Below the pieces are notes generated by a model. The model was given only the letters and a program-made list of their open reading frames with translations. It searched no databases and was not told the origin of the DNA. Made by a program: the position numbers and the translations under genes. Source: SAR324 cluster bacterium (GTDB lineage Bacteria; SAR324; NAC60-12). Taken from it: a stretch of 64,000 bases of DNA. Positions 8,101-20,200 of the stretch are shown one piece after another; the first letter of the stretch is position 1; every line of letters starts with the position of its first letter. The DNA lies in NCBI GenBank assembly GCA_028281495.1, contig JANQJU010000048.1, forward strand, positions 1 to 64,000, in the 5' to 3' direction.

Positions 8101-9775
8101 GGATGCGCGAATGCGGTGTGGAAGGGGTGATCGGAATATAAGCGGACCCTGTTTTAAGCACCGCCAGAATACTCACGACAGCTTCAATAGAATGGCTAAA
8201 TAACAAACCGATTCGGCTGTTTTGCATGCCACGGTTTTGCAGATAGTGAGCGAGTCGATTCACCTGAGTATTCAAGTCTTGATAAGTGATTTTCCTACTG
8301 CCTTCTACTAACGCAATGTGATGGGGATAAAGTCGAACCTGCTCCTCAAAACAGTGGCTTACTGTTTTGTGACTGGGGATTTCATGGGGAGAGATTGAAT
8401 GCGCTTGAGGTAGCTTTGTTGCTTCTTCTTGGCTGATCAATGTTACGTTTCCAATCTCTATACGAGGCGTCTCGTAAAGTTGATCAATAATAATCTTAAA
8501 AAATTCAATAACCTGTTCGATTTGCCGCTTTGAAAACAATTCGAGCTGATAATCAATATTCACTTCTATCTTTTGTGATTCCGACCATTCTTTAATGACA
8601 ACTTGCAGAGCATAGACCTGAAACCCGGTATAGAGGTCTTCATTCACAACTTGGTAGTCGCCTAATTCGGTTTTGTGGCTGGCAATATAGTGGTTGACAA
8701 ATACTTGGAACAATCGAAGCTGATTGGATTGATTGTCGATATGACTCTGCAACTCATTGAACACAAACCGTTGGTGGATCAAACACTTTTTAATTCCCCG
8801 TCCCATGGCTTTCAAAAAATCCGAAACCGATTGGGACGGTTCCACTTGAAAGCGAAATGGCATCGAACTGGTGTACATCCCAAATGAAGATTTTTCCTTT
8901 TTGTTCAAACGATTGTGAACAGGTATTCCAATCGTCAAATCACTCTCTTGATGAAAAATATACAAATACAGGAACGTCACTGCGGTAAACAGCGTGTTGA
9001 GGGAACATTGCTCATTTGCAATGATTGCCGTCACCTTGTGCTGTATGGCTTCATCCAAAATCCATCGGTGACGCTTGCCATAACCGTTTTTCACCTCCGG
9101 ATAGAGATTTTTGGCCGTATAGTTTTCAAAGTGGTTTTTCCAGAAGTTCCTATTTTTGAGGTACCGGTCCGAAGCAAAAAATTCCTGTTCCGTCGATAAA
9201 TAATCCACATACGACCCCCCAGTTGAATTCTCTGTTGAAGCCGCTGTTGAAGCCGCTGTTGAAGCTGCTGTTTCTCGATTCACTTTCGACGAATTCATCA
9301 ATTGCAGATACGTTTGATTGACCTGATCCGTTAGGATTTTTATAGCCCAGCCATCGGCCAAAATATGATGAAACTTGATGAAATACCCGGTGGTTTGTGC
9401 ATCGATTCGAAACAAGGTGAAATCATAGAGTCGGCTCTCGATTAGTGAAAACACTTCCTTGCTTTTTAGATTCACCCAGGATTCGAAGCTTTCCATCGGT
9501 TGGTCGTGATGTGAAAAGTCGATGGTTTCAAAAGAAACCTCGTCTCGATGCACATAAAAGCGTGGCTCTCCCTCTTGTTTCGTGAATCGGAAATTCGCGC
9601 CTTCGGTCGCATGGATGAAGTCTCGGATGGCCTGTTGGAGTGTGGGGAAATGGATGTTTCCATGGACGACAACAGACCCGCCAATATTGAACATCGGCGT
9701 GTTCGGAAACAGGTGTTCCATGTTCCATATTTGTCGTTGTGGATAAGACAAGGGATAATATTTCGGAGTTGGCAT
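5144..9775 (-). CDS. Starter NRPS, C-A(Asn)-PCP-E, predicted N-acyl-D-Asn prodrug module
   Basis: About 1543 residues. Domains: starter C (HHILADG near 138), A (YTSGTTGVPNG near 630, NEYGPTEAT), PCP (VHGGDSIHAM near 1010), epimerase-type C (AHHLVSDGVSLR near 1197, RVNYLGNFD near 1438). The manual specificity code DLTKIGEVGK is an Asn code. C-A(Asn)-T-E is the layout of the ClbN/XcnA/ZmaO-type modules that put an N-acyl-D-Asn cap on colibactin, xenocoumacin and zwittermicin precursors. The cap is later cut off by a periplasmic S12 peptidase, and such a gene is present at 23809-26817. The start is uncertain: ATG at 9775 lies just before the C domain, a TTG at 9838 is also in frame, and neither has a clear Shine-Dalgarno site. 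Linkers carry 12-bp repeat arrays. The first module is thus encoded near the end of the operon, so gene order is not collinear. Confidence 0.93.
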   Translation of the reverse strand: MPTPKYYPLSYPQRQIWNMEHLFPNTPMFNIGGSVVVHGNIHFPTLQQAIRDFIHATEGANFRFTKQEGEPRFYVHRDEVSFETIDFSHHDQPMESFESWVNLKSKEVFSLIESRLYDFTLFRIDAQTTGYFIKFHHILADGWAIKILTDQVNQTYLQLMNSSKVNRETAASTAASTAASTENSTGGSYVDYLSTEQEFFASDRYLKNRNFWKNHFENYTAKNLYPEVKNGYGKRHRWILDEAIQHKVTAIIANEQCSLNTLFTAVTFLYLYIFHQESDLTIGIPVHNRLNKKEKSSFGMYTSSMPFRFQVEPSQSVSDFLKAMGRGIKKCLIHQRFVFNELQSHIDNQSNQLRLFQVFVNHYIASHKTELGDYQVVNEDLYTGFQVYALQVVIKEWSESQKIEVNIDYQLELFSKRQIEQVIEFFKIIIDQLYETPRIEIGNVTLISQEEATKLPQAHSISPHEIPSHKTVSHCFEEQVRLYPHHIALVEGSRKITYQDLNTQVNRLAHYLQNRGMQNSRIGLLFSHSIEAVVSILAVLKTGSAYIPITPSTPHSRILYQLQQADAKLLLTNVSISNSEENTLEGNTLEGFAEQILHIADIHLDEYPTENLDLRIEANALAYMIYTSGTTGVPNGVMITHSNLMSYLNLAKKHYIQNRNDVFALFTSLAFDLTVTSIFTPLINGNPIHIYPENESDFVLFRIVEENEVNVIKLTPSHLSLLLDKKYPDTKIKRFIVGGEDLKTHVALSAIESFGDIEIFNEYGPTEATVGCMIHRFDAVQDLWESVPIGNPLENSRIYVLDPNLNPLPPGIKGEIYIAGQGIAQGYVGNPQRTEERFRADPFFPGEVMYRSGDIGLQEEGILHYLGRRDSQIKINGHRVELKEIVNSMCQHPSVQHAHVMDETTPAGLTQLCAFVVKDPHATDFELRDFLSAHLPAYMIPSEIIFIEKLPLNLNGKIDEPQLLRWKASQEQDETKTVATFEKSETVVLRAVSEVLNQTVDNLEGNFFVHGGDSIHAMQLKTKLAEYGFQISVQDILRAPHFMDMAKVIQPKVIDFVEEETVGHTACPPIIAWFLDQNFPQKHHYHQSVLLKLEPTVQPKILEKIIIRLLKKNDAFRLSLDEANHKLWFEAKDWEGFSIERHDLSQDDVATQNASIERIGRELKSGFDLQQDILIKGAFLDLGPRGIHFLLVAHHLVSDGVSLRVMIREITSIVNQPALLQKKDHTPGQHSYQKWIQTLLQESSTFLKELDYWNSMLDPRVFECVLEQTPERVSERVPERVPARVPEWVPEWVPIAPTTQQKSSTKTLRRKLEKGLSQKLLTEVHSVFSTNPEDLLVVAVVRTAGQQWKQTAVSLELESHGRIDFEGKLHIANTIGWFTSLFPLLYQVVPDDLGAQIREVKEKRRAVPQEGAGFGVLKYIEKQIVDSHSHHRIRVNYLGNFDALFSQKASYVDLDTGDDVAPPNPLSCLLEINCFYAHDEFHFMIRYDGSRWNRESLDPFLDSIFSNLRHILEFCGEAPEKEFTPSDFETTSLSQDDLEAIFG
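5894..5977. repeat. 12-bp tandem repeat (7 units) in E-domain loop
   Basis: Seven near-identical copies of GGGAACCCGTTC encode a run of ERVP/EWVP tetrapeptides (PERVSERVPERVPARVPEWV) between two segments of the epimerase-type domain of the starter NRPS. Its position, away from HHxxxDG and the NYLG motif, suggests a tolerated surface loop. Confidence 0.9.
9222..9269. repeat. 12-bp tandem repeat (4 units) in starter C domain
   Basis: Four copies related to GTTGAAGCCGCT encode TAAS repeats (ETAASTAASTAASTENS) in a loop of the starter condensation domain. It is in frame. Confidence 0.85.
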
Positions 9776-9886
9776 AGAGAGGATGTTGGCTTTGAAGAAA
9801 ATTGTGGGATGTGCGGCTCTGTACACAGCCCTTTTCAAATCGGCCGTGCACAGAGATAGTGAATTATGAATACCGGTTCGTCATGA

Positions 9887-11014
9887 TCAGGGTAGGGAGA
9901 CAATCCACCCTTCATCCTTACCATCGGGGTTAATGCCCCACCCAACAATGGTTTTTCCGTCTTCAGAGATGCCTTCCCCGGAAATCAAGATCCACCCAGA
10001 TAGATCCAAACCATGGTCTTTTTCTAAGACGCTCTTGAGGTTTCTCATCCCATTGTTGGCATCCCAGATGAAAGCTTCCACATCCTGAAAATCCTGCCAC
10101 GCATCGGCCTTCACTTGAGGACGTGTGATCCCGGTAGAACTCTCTCCCACGGCAATCGAGCCGTCTCCTGAAATATCGTAGACAATGCTATAGTATTGCC
10201 CTCCGGGGAGATCCCCCAATGCGACGGCATTGCCATCCTTCCACATGACCGCTTCGTAGACGCTGCCAGACTGAGCTGAGGTGCTGCCTCCAGCCATGAT
10301 GACTGCTCCGGCAGATACGGCACAAGCCACTGCGAGTGAAACGCGGCCGCCGGGAAGATTGGGAAGTTTCTGCATGCCTTGAGCTTCTGTCCACACAAAC
10401 GCGACCGTGCCTTCATTGGTTTCGCTGTTGCCGGCAACGACACGACCATCGGCTGAGACTTCATAGGCCACACTATTCACGCCACCTGGCAAGAACCCCA
10501 GAGCCTTCATTCCTTGCTCTTTGGTCCAAATAAAAGCTTCTGCTTTGGCAGCGGATTCGCTCTGCCCCACAACCACCGAACCATCGGCTGAGATCGCATG
10601 CCCTTCACTGTTAAAACTTCCTCCCTTCAGATCACCCAATCCCATCAGACCGGATTTCTCGCCTTCTTGTGTCCAAATGGACACTTCATTGCCCGAACCT
10701 CGTTTGCCTTGAATAAGCGTCACTTGGCCATTGGCACTGATCCCTGGGGAAAAGGAAGAGAAATTCTCCCCAATCGCATCCCCCAACGATTCCATCTTAC
10801 CGTTTCGCCAACGAACGGCTTCATGACCACGCTCCGATTCTGCAATCCCCACGACCGTGCCGTCGCGTGCGACCTTATTTGCTGCGCTCCACGATCCCGA
10901 GGGAAGGGTTCCCATGGGCGTGAATCGCGCTTTGCGCTCCATCTTTGGCGAGGTGGATGTCGTACAGCCCACCGCAAAGATCAGTCCTACCAACGTTAGT
11001 AACTTCAGTTTCAT
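9887..11014 (-). CDS. HAF-repeat lipoprotein
   Basis: 375 residues from ATG at 11014. An upstream in-frame ATG at 11026 is rejected because the GGAGG ribosome site (11020-11024) lies between the two. The N-terminus MKLKLLTLVGLIFAVGC is a lipoprotein signal with an AVGC lipobox. The body consists of repeats of ~40-50 residues of the HAF type: ISADGSVVVGQSE...AFIWTKEQGMKALGFLPGG, then VSADGRVVAGNSE...AFVWTEAQGMQKLPNLPGG, then ISGDGSIAVGESS. Such repeats form propeller-like extracellular proteins of mostly unknown function. It lies within the biosynthetic operon on the same strand, between the PKS and the starter NRPS. It may be surface-exposed or act on export or self-protection, but its role is unknown. 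Confidence 0.85.
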   Translation of the reverse strand: MKLKLLTLVGLIFAVGCTTSTSPKMERKARFTPMGTLPSGSWSAANKVARDGTVVGIAESERGHEAVRWRNGKMESLGDAIGENFSSFSPGISANGQVTLIQGKRGSGNEVSIWTQEGEKSGLMGLGDLKGGSFNSEGHAISADGSVVVGQSESAAKAEAFIWTKEQGMKALGFLPGGVNSVAYEVSADGRVVAGNSETNEGTVAFVWTEAQGMQKLPNLPGGRVSLAVACAVSAGAVIMAGGSTSAQSGSVYEAVMWKDGNAVALGDLPGGQYYSIVYDISGDGSIAVGESSTGITRPQVKADAWQDFQDVEAFIWDANNGMRNLKSVLEKDHGLDLSGWILISGEGISEDGKTIVGWGINPDGKDEGWIVSLP

Positions 11015-11059
11015 AACGTCCTCCATTCTAAAGGTTCAGTTACTTACCTGGAAAATCTC

Positions 11060-11093
11060 ACTATCATTTGCCCAACACTATCACTTGCCCAAT
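11060..11093. repeat. 17-bp tandem duplication in spacer
   Basis: Two near-identical 17-bp copies (ACTATCATTTGCCCAAC, then ACTATCACTTGCCCAAT) lie in the 186-nt spacer between the PKS gene and the HAF lipoprotein gene. No gene or clear terminator was seen in the rest of this spacer. Confidence 0.7.
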
Positions 11094-11177
11094 AGATTGT
11101 GAGTGAGACTATCCACAGATCTACTTCTCACATAGCCATGAAGTAATTTCAAATAAAAATACGAGACTTCAAAATTG

Positions 11178-11221
11178 CTTAAAAACCTCCCCCAAATTAC
11201 TTAAAAATCTCCCCCAAGTAA
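11178..11221. repeat. 22-bp tandem duplication spanning the PKS stop codon
   Basis: Two copies of CTTAAAAAyCTCCCCCAArT plus two bases lie in tandem. The second copy encodes the last residues and TAA stop of the PKS-NRPS protein; the first is a duplicate lying 3' of the stop. Confidence 0.8.
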
Positions 11222-14200
11222 CTGCTCTGCCACGGTGTGAGTGACCGTGAATTGAGAAGCAAATTTGAGATCTTCGATGCGCATCTCTGGATTTTCCACC
11301 ACTTGTTCTAAGATTTGCTCAAAGTGTTTTGCTTGGTCTTGAATCGTTTTTAAATGAAACAATTCTTTGGCAAATTCAAAAGCACATTCGATTTGGTCAT
11401 CCGCCTCAAATGCCCGAAGCAAGATGTGAAACTGTGCTCGTTTATGATCATACGGATAAGGTAATATTTTCAACGCTCCCCACTCGATAGAATTCCCTTC
11501 CATCTGCATAGCAAACACCGCATTAAACAAATCGCCTTTCTGTTTTCCATGCAGTCCTAGTTCATAGATCAGTTGATCAATTGGGTAATCCTGATTGCTG
11601 AAGGCTTCTATCGAAGTTTTTTGTACCTCTGTTATGATCTCTAAAAAGGATTGATCCGGTGAGATTCGATTTTTAAGAGGCAATGTGTTGATAAACATAC
11701 CCACTATTTTTTGTAACTCTTCATTAGAACGTCCTGTCACAGGAGTACCAATGACAATATTTTGTTCCCCACTATAGCGATGCAGGAGCACAAAATATGT
11801 GGATAGGAGCATGTTGTACAGGGTGATGGATCGGGAGCGTCCCAAGCTCTTTATCTTTTCTGTGAGTTCACTACCCAATTGAAAAGAAAAGCTTTTTCCC
11901 GTCATGGTTTCAGAATTCGGTTCCTTGTCATAAGGCAGCCGTGAGTTGGGGGTTTCATCAGCATAACAAGCCAGCCAGTATTTTTTTTGCGGTTCTACGA
12001 ATTGCTGAAATGCGTCTGAGTTTTGCCACACTGCATAATCTTTGTACTGTAGTTTCAGTTCTGGCAACGTCTCTCCATTGTACAATTTTAGTAATTCACT
12101 CACGATAATATCGTAAGAAACTCCATCCGTGATGATGTGGTGTAAATCAAATACAAGGACATGCTCTTCATTGGATTTTTTGAGCAGATACACTCGAAAC
12201 AACGGGGCCGTATTGAGATCAAAGGGTTGAATCAAATCAGAAATCATTGCTTCACTATTTTCCGTAGAATCCAAAATGGTTAATGGAATACGGACCTCGT
12301 CTAAGATCATTTGCTGAGGCTCATTTTCAACTAAAGTGATGACGGTTCGAAAGATTTCGTGACGGTGACTCAACAATTGAAACGCATTTCTAAAACGCTC
12401 CACATCGAGGATGCCCATCAAAGTAGAAACAGAAGTGTCGTTATAAGAAATGCTCTCCGGATGCAGCATGTTGATAAAAAACATACGCTTCTGAGCAGAA
12501 GACAACGGATACGACTTTGCAGGTGGGGCCACCGGTATGGTGACATGATGGTGTTGCAGGGTTTGATCAAGAAATAACGCCAGCTTTCGGATATTTGGGT
12601 AGTCAAAAATCTCTTTCACCGAAAGTTGGTGATTCAGTTTGTTATGGACTAGAGACGTGAGGGTGATTGCCTTGAGCGAATCCCCACCCAGTTCAAAATA
12701 ATCGTCCAACACGCCCACTTCACTCAGGTTGAACATTTCCTGCCAAATTTGAGCCAAGGCGATTTCATTGGTGCTGTGGGGGGCTTCAAAATCGGAACTG
12801 AGTTTGGGTCGCGGTTTCAGAGGCGTGGTTTCGAAGGAAGACGCGTCCGCCTCGGTTGATTTGAGGTGCACCCATTGGTCAATCCGCGCTTGTAGATCGG
12901 TCAATGAATGCGCCAAAGGACCTGCCACCCGATGCGTGAGGACTCTTTCAATACAGGTGATTCCATCTTCGGGAAGCATGGCTTGTTCTGCAATGGACAC
13001 ACCGATTTTGCTATCCTTGTGCGTCCAGTATTTCCAATCGCTAAAGCATACGGTTTTCCAATGAGATTGGTTGGTTTGGGCTTTCCATTCGGCCAGTTGA
13101 TCCAAGAAGGTGTTGGACCCGGCATAAGCGAAATATCCCAGACCTCCCAGCACTGTAGAGATCGAGGAGGTGGTCAGAAAGAAATCAATCTTTCTGTTGG
13201 CAAACAACTGATCCAGAACCAGCGTGCCGTTGACTTTCGATTCAAAGTGTTGTTCACAATCCTCCACACGCAAATCGCGCATCAGTTGATAGGTATCCCC
13301 CCCAATGATTCCAGCAGCATGAATGACCCCATTGATCGCTCCCCATTGCTTTTCACTCCGTGTGATCAAATCCTCCATTGCTCTGGCATCGGCCACATTG
13401 ACCGCTTCCACAATCAAATGAGGAGTCACCGCCTCAAGCGCTTGGATGGTTTGGATTCGCCCTTTGAGTTTTTCGGTGGTGTCGGCATGATCCAATAACG
13501 CTGCCCACTCGGAACGCTCTGGAAGTTTCGAACGGCAGGTGAGAATCAATTTGGCATTGTAGTTGTTTGCCAAATGCGTGGCGATGATGGACCCAATTCC
13601 TCCAATGCCACCGGTTATGAGGTAGACACCTTCTTTTTTAAATGCTGGAGTCTCGGTTGGCGGTAAAGCGCGTTGCGTGTAGTGCTTCACCCAGCGTTTT
13701 CTCCCTCGAAACGCGATGAACTTATCCGCCTGGTTGGTCTTGGATTCTTCGATCAATGCATCAATCCGCCCATCAACGAGTTCTTTTGCTTCCAGGTCGA
13801 TGCAGGAACAATCCACAAACGAATACTCTTGCGAAATGACATTGGCTGCGGCCAAGACCGGAGCTTTGATAGGCCGGATGTCTTCATCTCCCAACACGCT
13901 CTGCGTTTGGGTGGAGATGATTTTCAACTTAATTTGATGGTGCTTGTGGGTCTGTGACACGGCTTTCATTAAAAACAGCAGGCTGTAAAACCCACCATAA
14001 TAGGCAGCATCGATCTCAGAACCTGACAAGTCTTCAGTACTCCAAAAATGATAGATCACATCAGGCAAGGCATCGGCCTGATCCAATGCTTTCCACAATT
14101 GGACGTAGTCTTCTGGTGCTTCGGGCCTTACCGTAAAAACAGCCCCCATCTGTTTATATGAATTGGCCTGAAAGACGGTCTGGATCTGGATTCCAGCTTT

Positions 14201-17200
14201 CGCAATTTTAGTTTCAAACGTCTTGGAATAGTTGACCTCGGTATCAAAAATCAGCCAATTCGATGAGGTCTCTTCCTCTGTATCCAGCGTGACATGTTGG
14301 GAGCGCCACTCCACTTGATAGAACCATTTGGATAACTCCACAATGGGTGGGGTGGTCTGAGTTTGGCGAACGAGCAATTCTTCCAGATTGAGGTTCTGTT
14401 CAAAACTGACTCGCTCGTAGGGATACGTGGGTAACGAGATGCGTTTCGCACAAGAGGCTGTCAACCGTTCCCAATTGACATTCAGGCCATTCGCCCACAG
14501 TTGCCCAATGGCACCAAGTAAATATTCATAATCGCCAATCTCCTGATTCTTGCCTTTCACCGTGTTGACAATTCGAATCCGAGCTTCCTCAATGGGAAAC
14601 TGTCGGCTGATCAGTGCACTGAGATCTCGTCCTGGCCCTACCTCCAAAAAGACTGTCTGCGCTTGTTGCTTGAGCTGTTCGATACATGCTGCAAATCGGA
14701 CCGGTCGCCGAAGTTGGTCCACCCAGTATTGGACGTTCACGAGTTGCTCGGGTTCCACCCAATTCCCCGTGGTGGAGGACATGAACGGACAATCGACCCG
14801 ATTGAGTTGAACCTGTTGCACCACGGTTTGGAAGGAACTGAGAATGTTATCCAACGCTTCGGAGTGGGCTGCGGTTGCGATATCAATAGGCATGCACATC
14901 AATTGTTGACGACGCAAAAATTTGGCAAGCTGCCGAATGCCCTGTTGGCTGCCGGCCACCACACAACTTCCAGAATTGATGATGGCAATGGACGCGTGTG
15001 CTTCCTGAGGCTGGGTCTGATTGAATTCTGACAACAGATCGTTCAAAGGGGCTTCTTCCAAAGGGACACTCAGCATTCCTCCGGATGGCAACGAATCCAT
15101 CAGTTTGCCTCGTTCCGAAACCAAATACAGCCCGTCCTCCAGAGAGAACACCCCGGCTAAACATGCAGCGACGTATTCCCCAAAGCTGTAGCCCACCCAC
15201 ACGTCTCCCGCGAGACCGTATTCGGCCAAGAGCTTGGCCAATGAATACTCAAAGGCAAAAATCAAGGGTTGGCTGAAGGTCATTTGGGAAAGTTTCCCCT
15301 CCGATTCAGCCTGATTTTCAGGATACAACACGGATTCATAATCCTCCCCCGTGAGCTTCCGCAAGGTGTCAAAACAAACGTCCATGCTCTCCCGAAAACA
15401 GCGGGACTTTTGATAGAGTTCCCAGCCCATCCCCACATATTGGGATCCATTTCCAGGGAACAGGAGCACCAATTTTTGTCGTTCAGTGTCTGCATGCACG
15501 GTGAACGTGCGTTTTTTGCTTTCACCGCGAAGCTGCAATAGGGCGTCTTCCCGCGTTTGACATACCAAGCTGCGCCGTTGTTTATAGCGGGTTCGCCCCA
15601 CACCGAGGGTAAAGGCCACATCGTGAAGTGCCACCGAGCTTTCTCGTTCAAGAACATCGGCTAGGTTTTGACTCATGGTTTCCAAAGCCTCTTCTCCACG
15701 GGCCGATAAAACCAACAGATGGGTGCTAGATAGATGGGTGCTAGATAGATGGGTGCTAGATAGATGGGTGCTAGATAGATGGGAGCTGGACAGATGCACA
15801 TTAGAAGAATCGCTCGGTGATTCCACCGAAGGAGCTTCTTCTAAAATCACGTGTGCATTGGTGCCCCCGATTCCAAACGAACTGACGCCCGCTCGGCAGA
15901 TATCAGCTTTCCACGGAATCAATGTCGTAGGAATTTTTACGGCCGCCCCTTCAAAGTCGATTTCCTGGTTGGGTTGATCAAAATGAAGGTGGGGAGGAAT
16001 CTGGCGATGCTTGAGAGCGAGGGCAGTTTTGATCATCCCGGTCACTCCTGAAGCTGCATTCAAGTGGCCGAAATTGGTTTTGGCAGATCCGATATAACAC
16101 CCTTGTTCCTTGGAGAAATTGTAAGCTCTTTTGATGGAACTGATTTCGATTTTATCGCCCAATTTCGTAGCTGTTCCGTGGCATTCGATATAGGAAACCG
16201 ACTCGGGACTGGCACCCGCATTGGATAAGGCATCGTGGATCACACGCACCTGACCTCCAATGCTGGGGGCGGTGTAGCCAATTTTCTGACGACCATCGTT
16301 GTTGATTGCTGATCCCTTGATCACACAATGGATATTGTCTTTATCAGCCAAGGCTTGTTCCAACGGCTTTAAAATCAATACCCCCATGCCATCCCCAAAC
16401 AACATCCCATCGGCTTTTTCGTCAAAGGTGTGGCAACGTCCTGATTTGGAGAACAACATCCCTTCTTGATACAGGTAACCCGTCGTGACGGGCTGATCGA
16501 TTGAAATCCCCCCGGCGATGGCCACCCCCGCCTTTTGTGTTCTCAGATCTTCACAAGCCAAATGAATGGCCACCAAAGAGGTGGAGCAACCGGTGAACAC
16601 ATTGATACTCGGTCCGGTGAAATCAAAATTGTAAGAAATCTGTGTTGCTAAGGAGTCTTTGTCGTTCAACAGCGACGTTAAAAAACTACTCGCAGGCCCT
16701 GCTGTCTCGGATAGCGTGGATAAAACTTGCCAATAGAGATTTGGAGAAGCCCCTGCATACACCCCCACATTTTCCAGATCACTGGCTTGGTAACCGGCAT
16801 CCTCTAAGGCCGCTCCCACACATTCATGGAATTTGCGCAATTGCGGATCCATGGTTTGCGCATCACTCACGCTGTAACCAAACAATTCCGCATCAAAGGT
16901 TTCTGCGTCTGCCATGATCCCTTTGGACTTCACATAACTGGCTTGGCACACCTCTTCGGGTTTGATACCGGCAGCGATCAACTCATCGTCTGTGAAATCC
17001 GTGATGCAATCATGACCGTTTGCCAAATTCTGCCAAAACTCCTCAATGTTCGCTGATTGGGGAAACTCCCCGGCCATCCCAATAATCGCGATCTCCTGAT
17101 GACGTCCCTGACCCGGGTTGCTCGTTCTTTGTGGGAGGGCTAACGACGGCTCGGTCGTTCTGAGTCCCAACACTGCTTCGATGCCTTGAGTGAGCGACCG

Positions 17201-20200
17201 AATGGTGGGGTATTCGAACATCAAATCAATCGAAAAATAATGATCCAAGTATTTCACAATTTCGGCGTGAACTTGGACGATGTGCAGCGAGGTGGCCCCG
17301 AGATCAAAAAAATTGCAGTCTTTGTCGACCGATTCTTTATCAAAAAATTTCAACCAAATGGTTTCAATGGCGGGGCCAATATCCATCGAGTCTACATCCC
17401 GTTGTACGACAGGCTTTTCCGGAATCGTTGGATGGGCAGGGTCCTCATGTTTTTTGATCCACAGGTCCATTCTTTGATTCAAGTCCCCGGAAGAGATGAC
17501 GATATTTTGTAAGTTGGATTTCAGAACACGCTTCAGTGTTTCAATGCCTTCTGCTTCTGTGAGTTCCAATTGCTCAATCGCTTTGGGGATGAAGTGCTGT
17601 TCCTGTTTAGGCCCCGCATACTGCCAATCCGCCCAGTTGATCGTTTGCCACCGTTGTGACGGCCGTTCCTGTGCAATCTGAGTGATCAACGCATCCATAT
17701 AGGCATTGGCCGCCGCATAAGCCGTAAACCCCAGCCCCCCCAAAATCGGAGAAAGCGACGACACGGCAATAAAAAAATCGAGGGGACAGTCCTGTAACAG
17801 CCGAGCCAAATTCAAGGTTCCCGCAATCTTGGGTGCAAATTGTTCCGAAAAGTGCTCCCGCTTCAAGCTCACAATGGCCGTTTCTGCCGAAGCGGTGCGC
17901 ACGATGCCCGCTGCATGAATGACTCCTTTGATGGTTGAATACTGTTCCAATATCTCTTGAAACACCCGCGTGGTTTGGTGGGAATTTGCGATATCCACCG
18001 ATTTGAATTCCACATGCGCTTTTCCTTGTTTCAAATCCTGGAGCCTTCGGATTTGGTAGCTCAACTTGGTGTTGCCTTCTTTTTCGAGGCAGTCCGCCCA
18101 CTCGCTTTCCGCAGGCAACGTGCTCCGGCTGAGTAGGATCAGATTGACCGAGTGCTGCGCAAAATACTTAGCCATCCGATAGCCAATTCCCCCCAAACCC
18201 CCGGTAATGAGATACGTTTCCCCCTTTTTTATCGGATGAGACAGCAGATTCGCGGCTTCCTGCGCGTTGTGGGCATGCCCCTTTGGTGAGACAGGATTGG
18301 TCGTTTCGAAAACTCGGATGAATCGTTGCCCACTCCGGTAAGCCACGACCGTATCTTTGGTGAAAGAAAGCAGTTCTGAAACCCATGGCGTGATGGAGGC
18401 AGCATCGATGTCGAAGAGGGTGCTTGTGATATTGGGAAATTCTTGAGGCAGTGTTTTGTGAATTGCCACCAAGGGGCTGTTTTCTACAATGAGCGGTTCC
18501 CTGGTTTTCACCTGAAACACATTCAATGCCACCAGATTGAGATGGATATTTCGAGTGATGCCTGCATCTGCCAAAGCTTTGGCGAAGTTGACTAAAAAAT
18601 AAATCCCCTCATTGAGATTCGGATCTGGGTGGAGACCCCAGGTGTGGAGAATGTTTTGAAATTGGAAATTTGAGGTGTTCAGGCTCGTGAGCAATTGGTT
18701 GAGATCGTCAAGATTCTCAGGATTGATTTCAAATTCCGACTCATTTTTCTGGTGAAAAGTCGTGCCTTTTTTAACCCAGGTGATCCGATGGTTGTGTTTG
18801 CTTTTGAGGCGCGTCATGAGATCGAAACCCGTCTCATCGTCTCCGATAAAGACCAGCCACCCTTCGTTACGAGTGGGAGCCGAGGTTGTGTGGGATTTTT
18901 CGACCCAGGTGGGTTCATAAAACCATGTTTCGAGATTCGGTCTTTTGACAACCGCACTCCCCGTACCTGCAACCGTCCTTCCCGCATCCGCAGCCGTGCT
19001 TCCCGCATTTGCAACTGCGTTCCCCGCATCCGCAACTTCTTCGGAATCCAGCCAAAAACGTTTCTTTTGGAACGCATACGTTGGCAGCGGAATCTTTTGT
19101 ATTGGGTTGTCTTGGTAGAACACATCCCAATGGACCGTTCCTCCAGCCAATATGTGAAAACGCAACAGTTCCAGCAGCCCCGTATACGCCGTCTTCCCCT
19201 TAGAAGCTCCCTCTGGATCAAAACGAAGGAGGGCCTCCCCTCCGAGTGTCAAACGTGGACCTCCCTGCGGACTCTGCTCGTCATTTGTGTCGGTTCGAAA
19301 AATATTCCGTGATCCGTGGTGTAACTCCTGGAAGGCGGACGATAAGGACAGTTCCTCCTGGCACACCCGAGAGAGGAGACTGTCGTCGTACTTTTCAAAT
19401 GGGATGCCCAAGTCTTCAATAAAACGGTGCAAGCTATAGAGTAGGATCAATTCATAAGCCGCTTTCCGAGAGGGGACTTCCAGACCATGCAGGTTCACCA
19501 AATCGTTGTAACTCACTGCCGCGGCCTCTGATACCGCCGACAACGCTTCATGCAAATGTTCTTGAAACCCCACCAATGTGATGAAGCCTTTGAGAAAGGA
19601 AAAATCCTCGATAGGCGCAAAATGGAGGGCTAATTGGTAGGCTTCCCGTGGGGATTCCTGGGGTTGCAAAGGCTGGCTCAACTGGGAAATCGCTTCACGG
19701 GTGTCTTCCACCACAATGGAATAACGCTCCTCGAAGCAAGCCCGTCCGACATCCAGTGTGTATGTCACTTGGCTCAAATCGCTATCAAAATTCCGTTTGA
19801 GGAAGCTGGCGAGTTTCTTTTTTGCTGATTCTAAAGAGACCGGATTCTTTGCCGACAGATTGATCAAATAGCCCGGCAAAACCGGATACGTGACTCGCTC
19901 GGGTTCGTAGTCTTCCACAATGACATGCACGTTGGTGCCTCCAAACCCAAAGGCACTCACTCCGGCTCGACGCACTCCTTCGATGTCCTCAAAGGGCACC
20001 AGCGCATTGTTGAGGTAAAACGGGCTTTCCGCCAAATTCAATTTGCGATTGGGTGAATGAAAATTGATCGACGGGGGAATGACTTTGTGTTTGAGCGCCA
20101 AGAGCGTCTTGATCAATCCAGCCACCCCTGCCGCCGTATCAAGATGCCCAATATTGCTTTTCACGGAGCCAATGCCACAGAATCCCATTTTGGACGTAGG

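Noticed and set aside
18695..19312. Cysteine/arginine-rich frames on both strands
   Set aside because: They arise from the 21-bp repeat array read in other frames, not from a small cysteine-rich gene.
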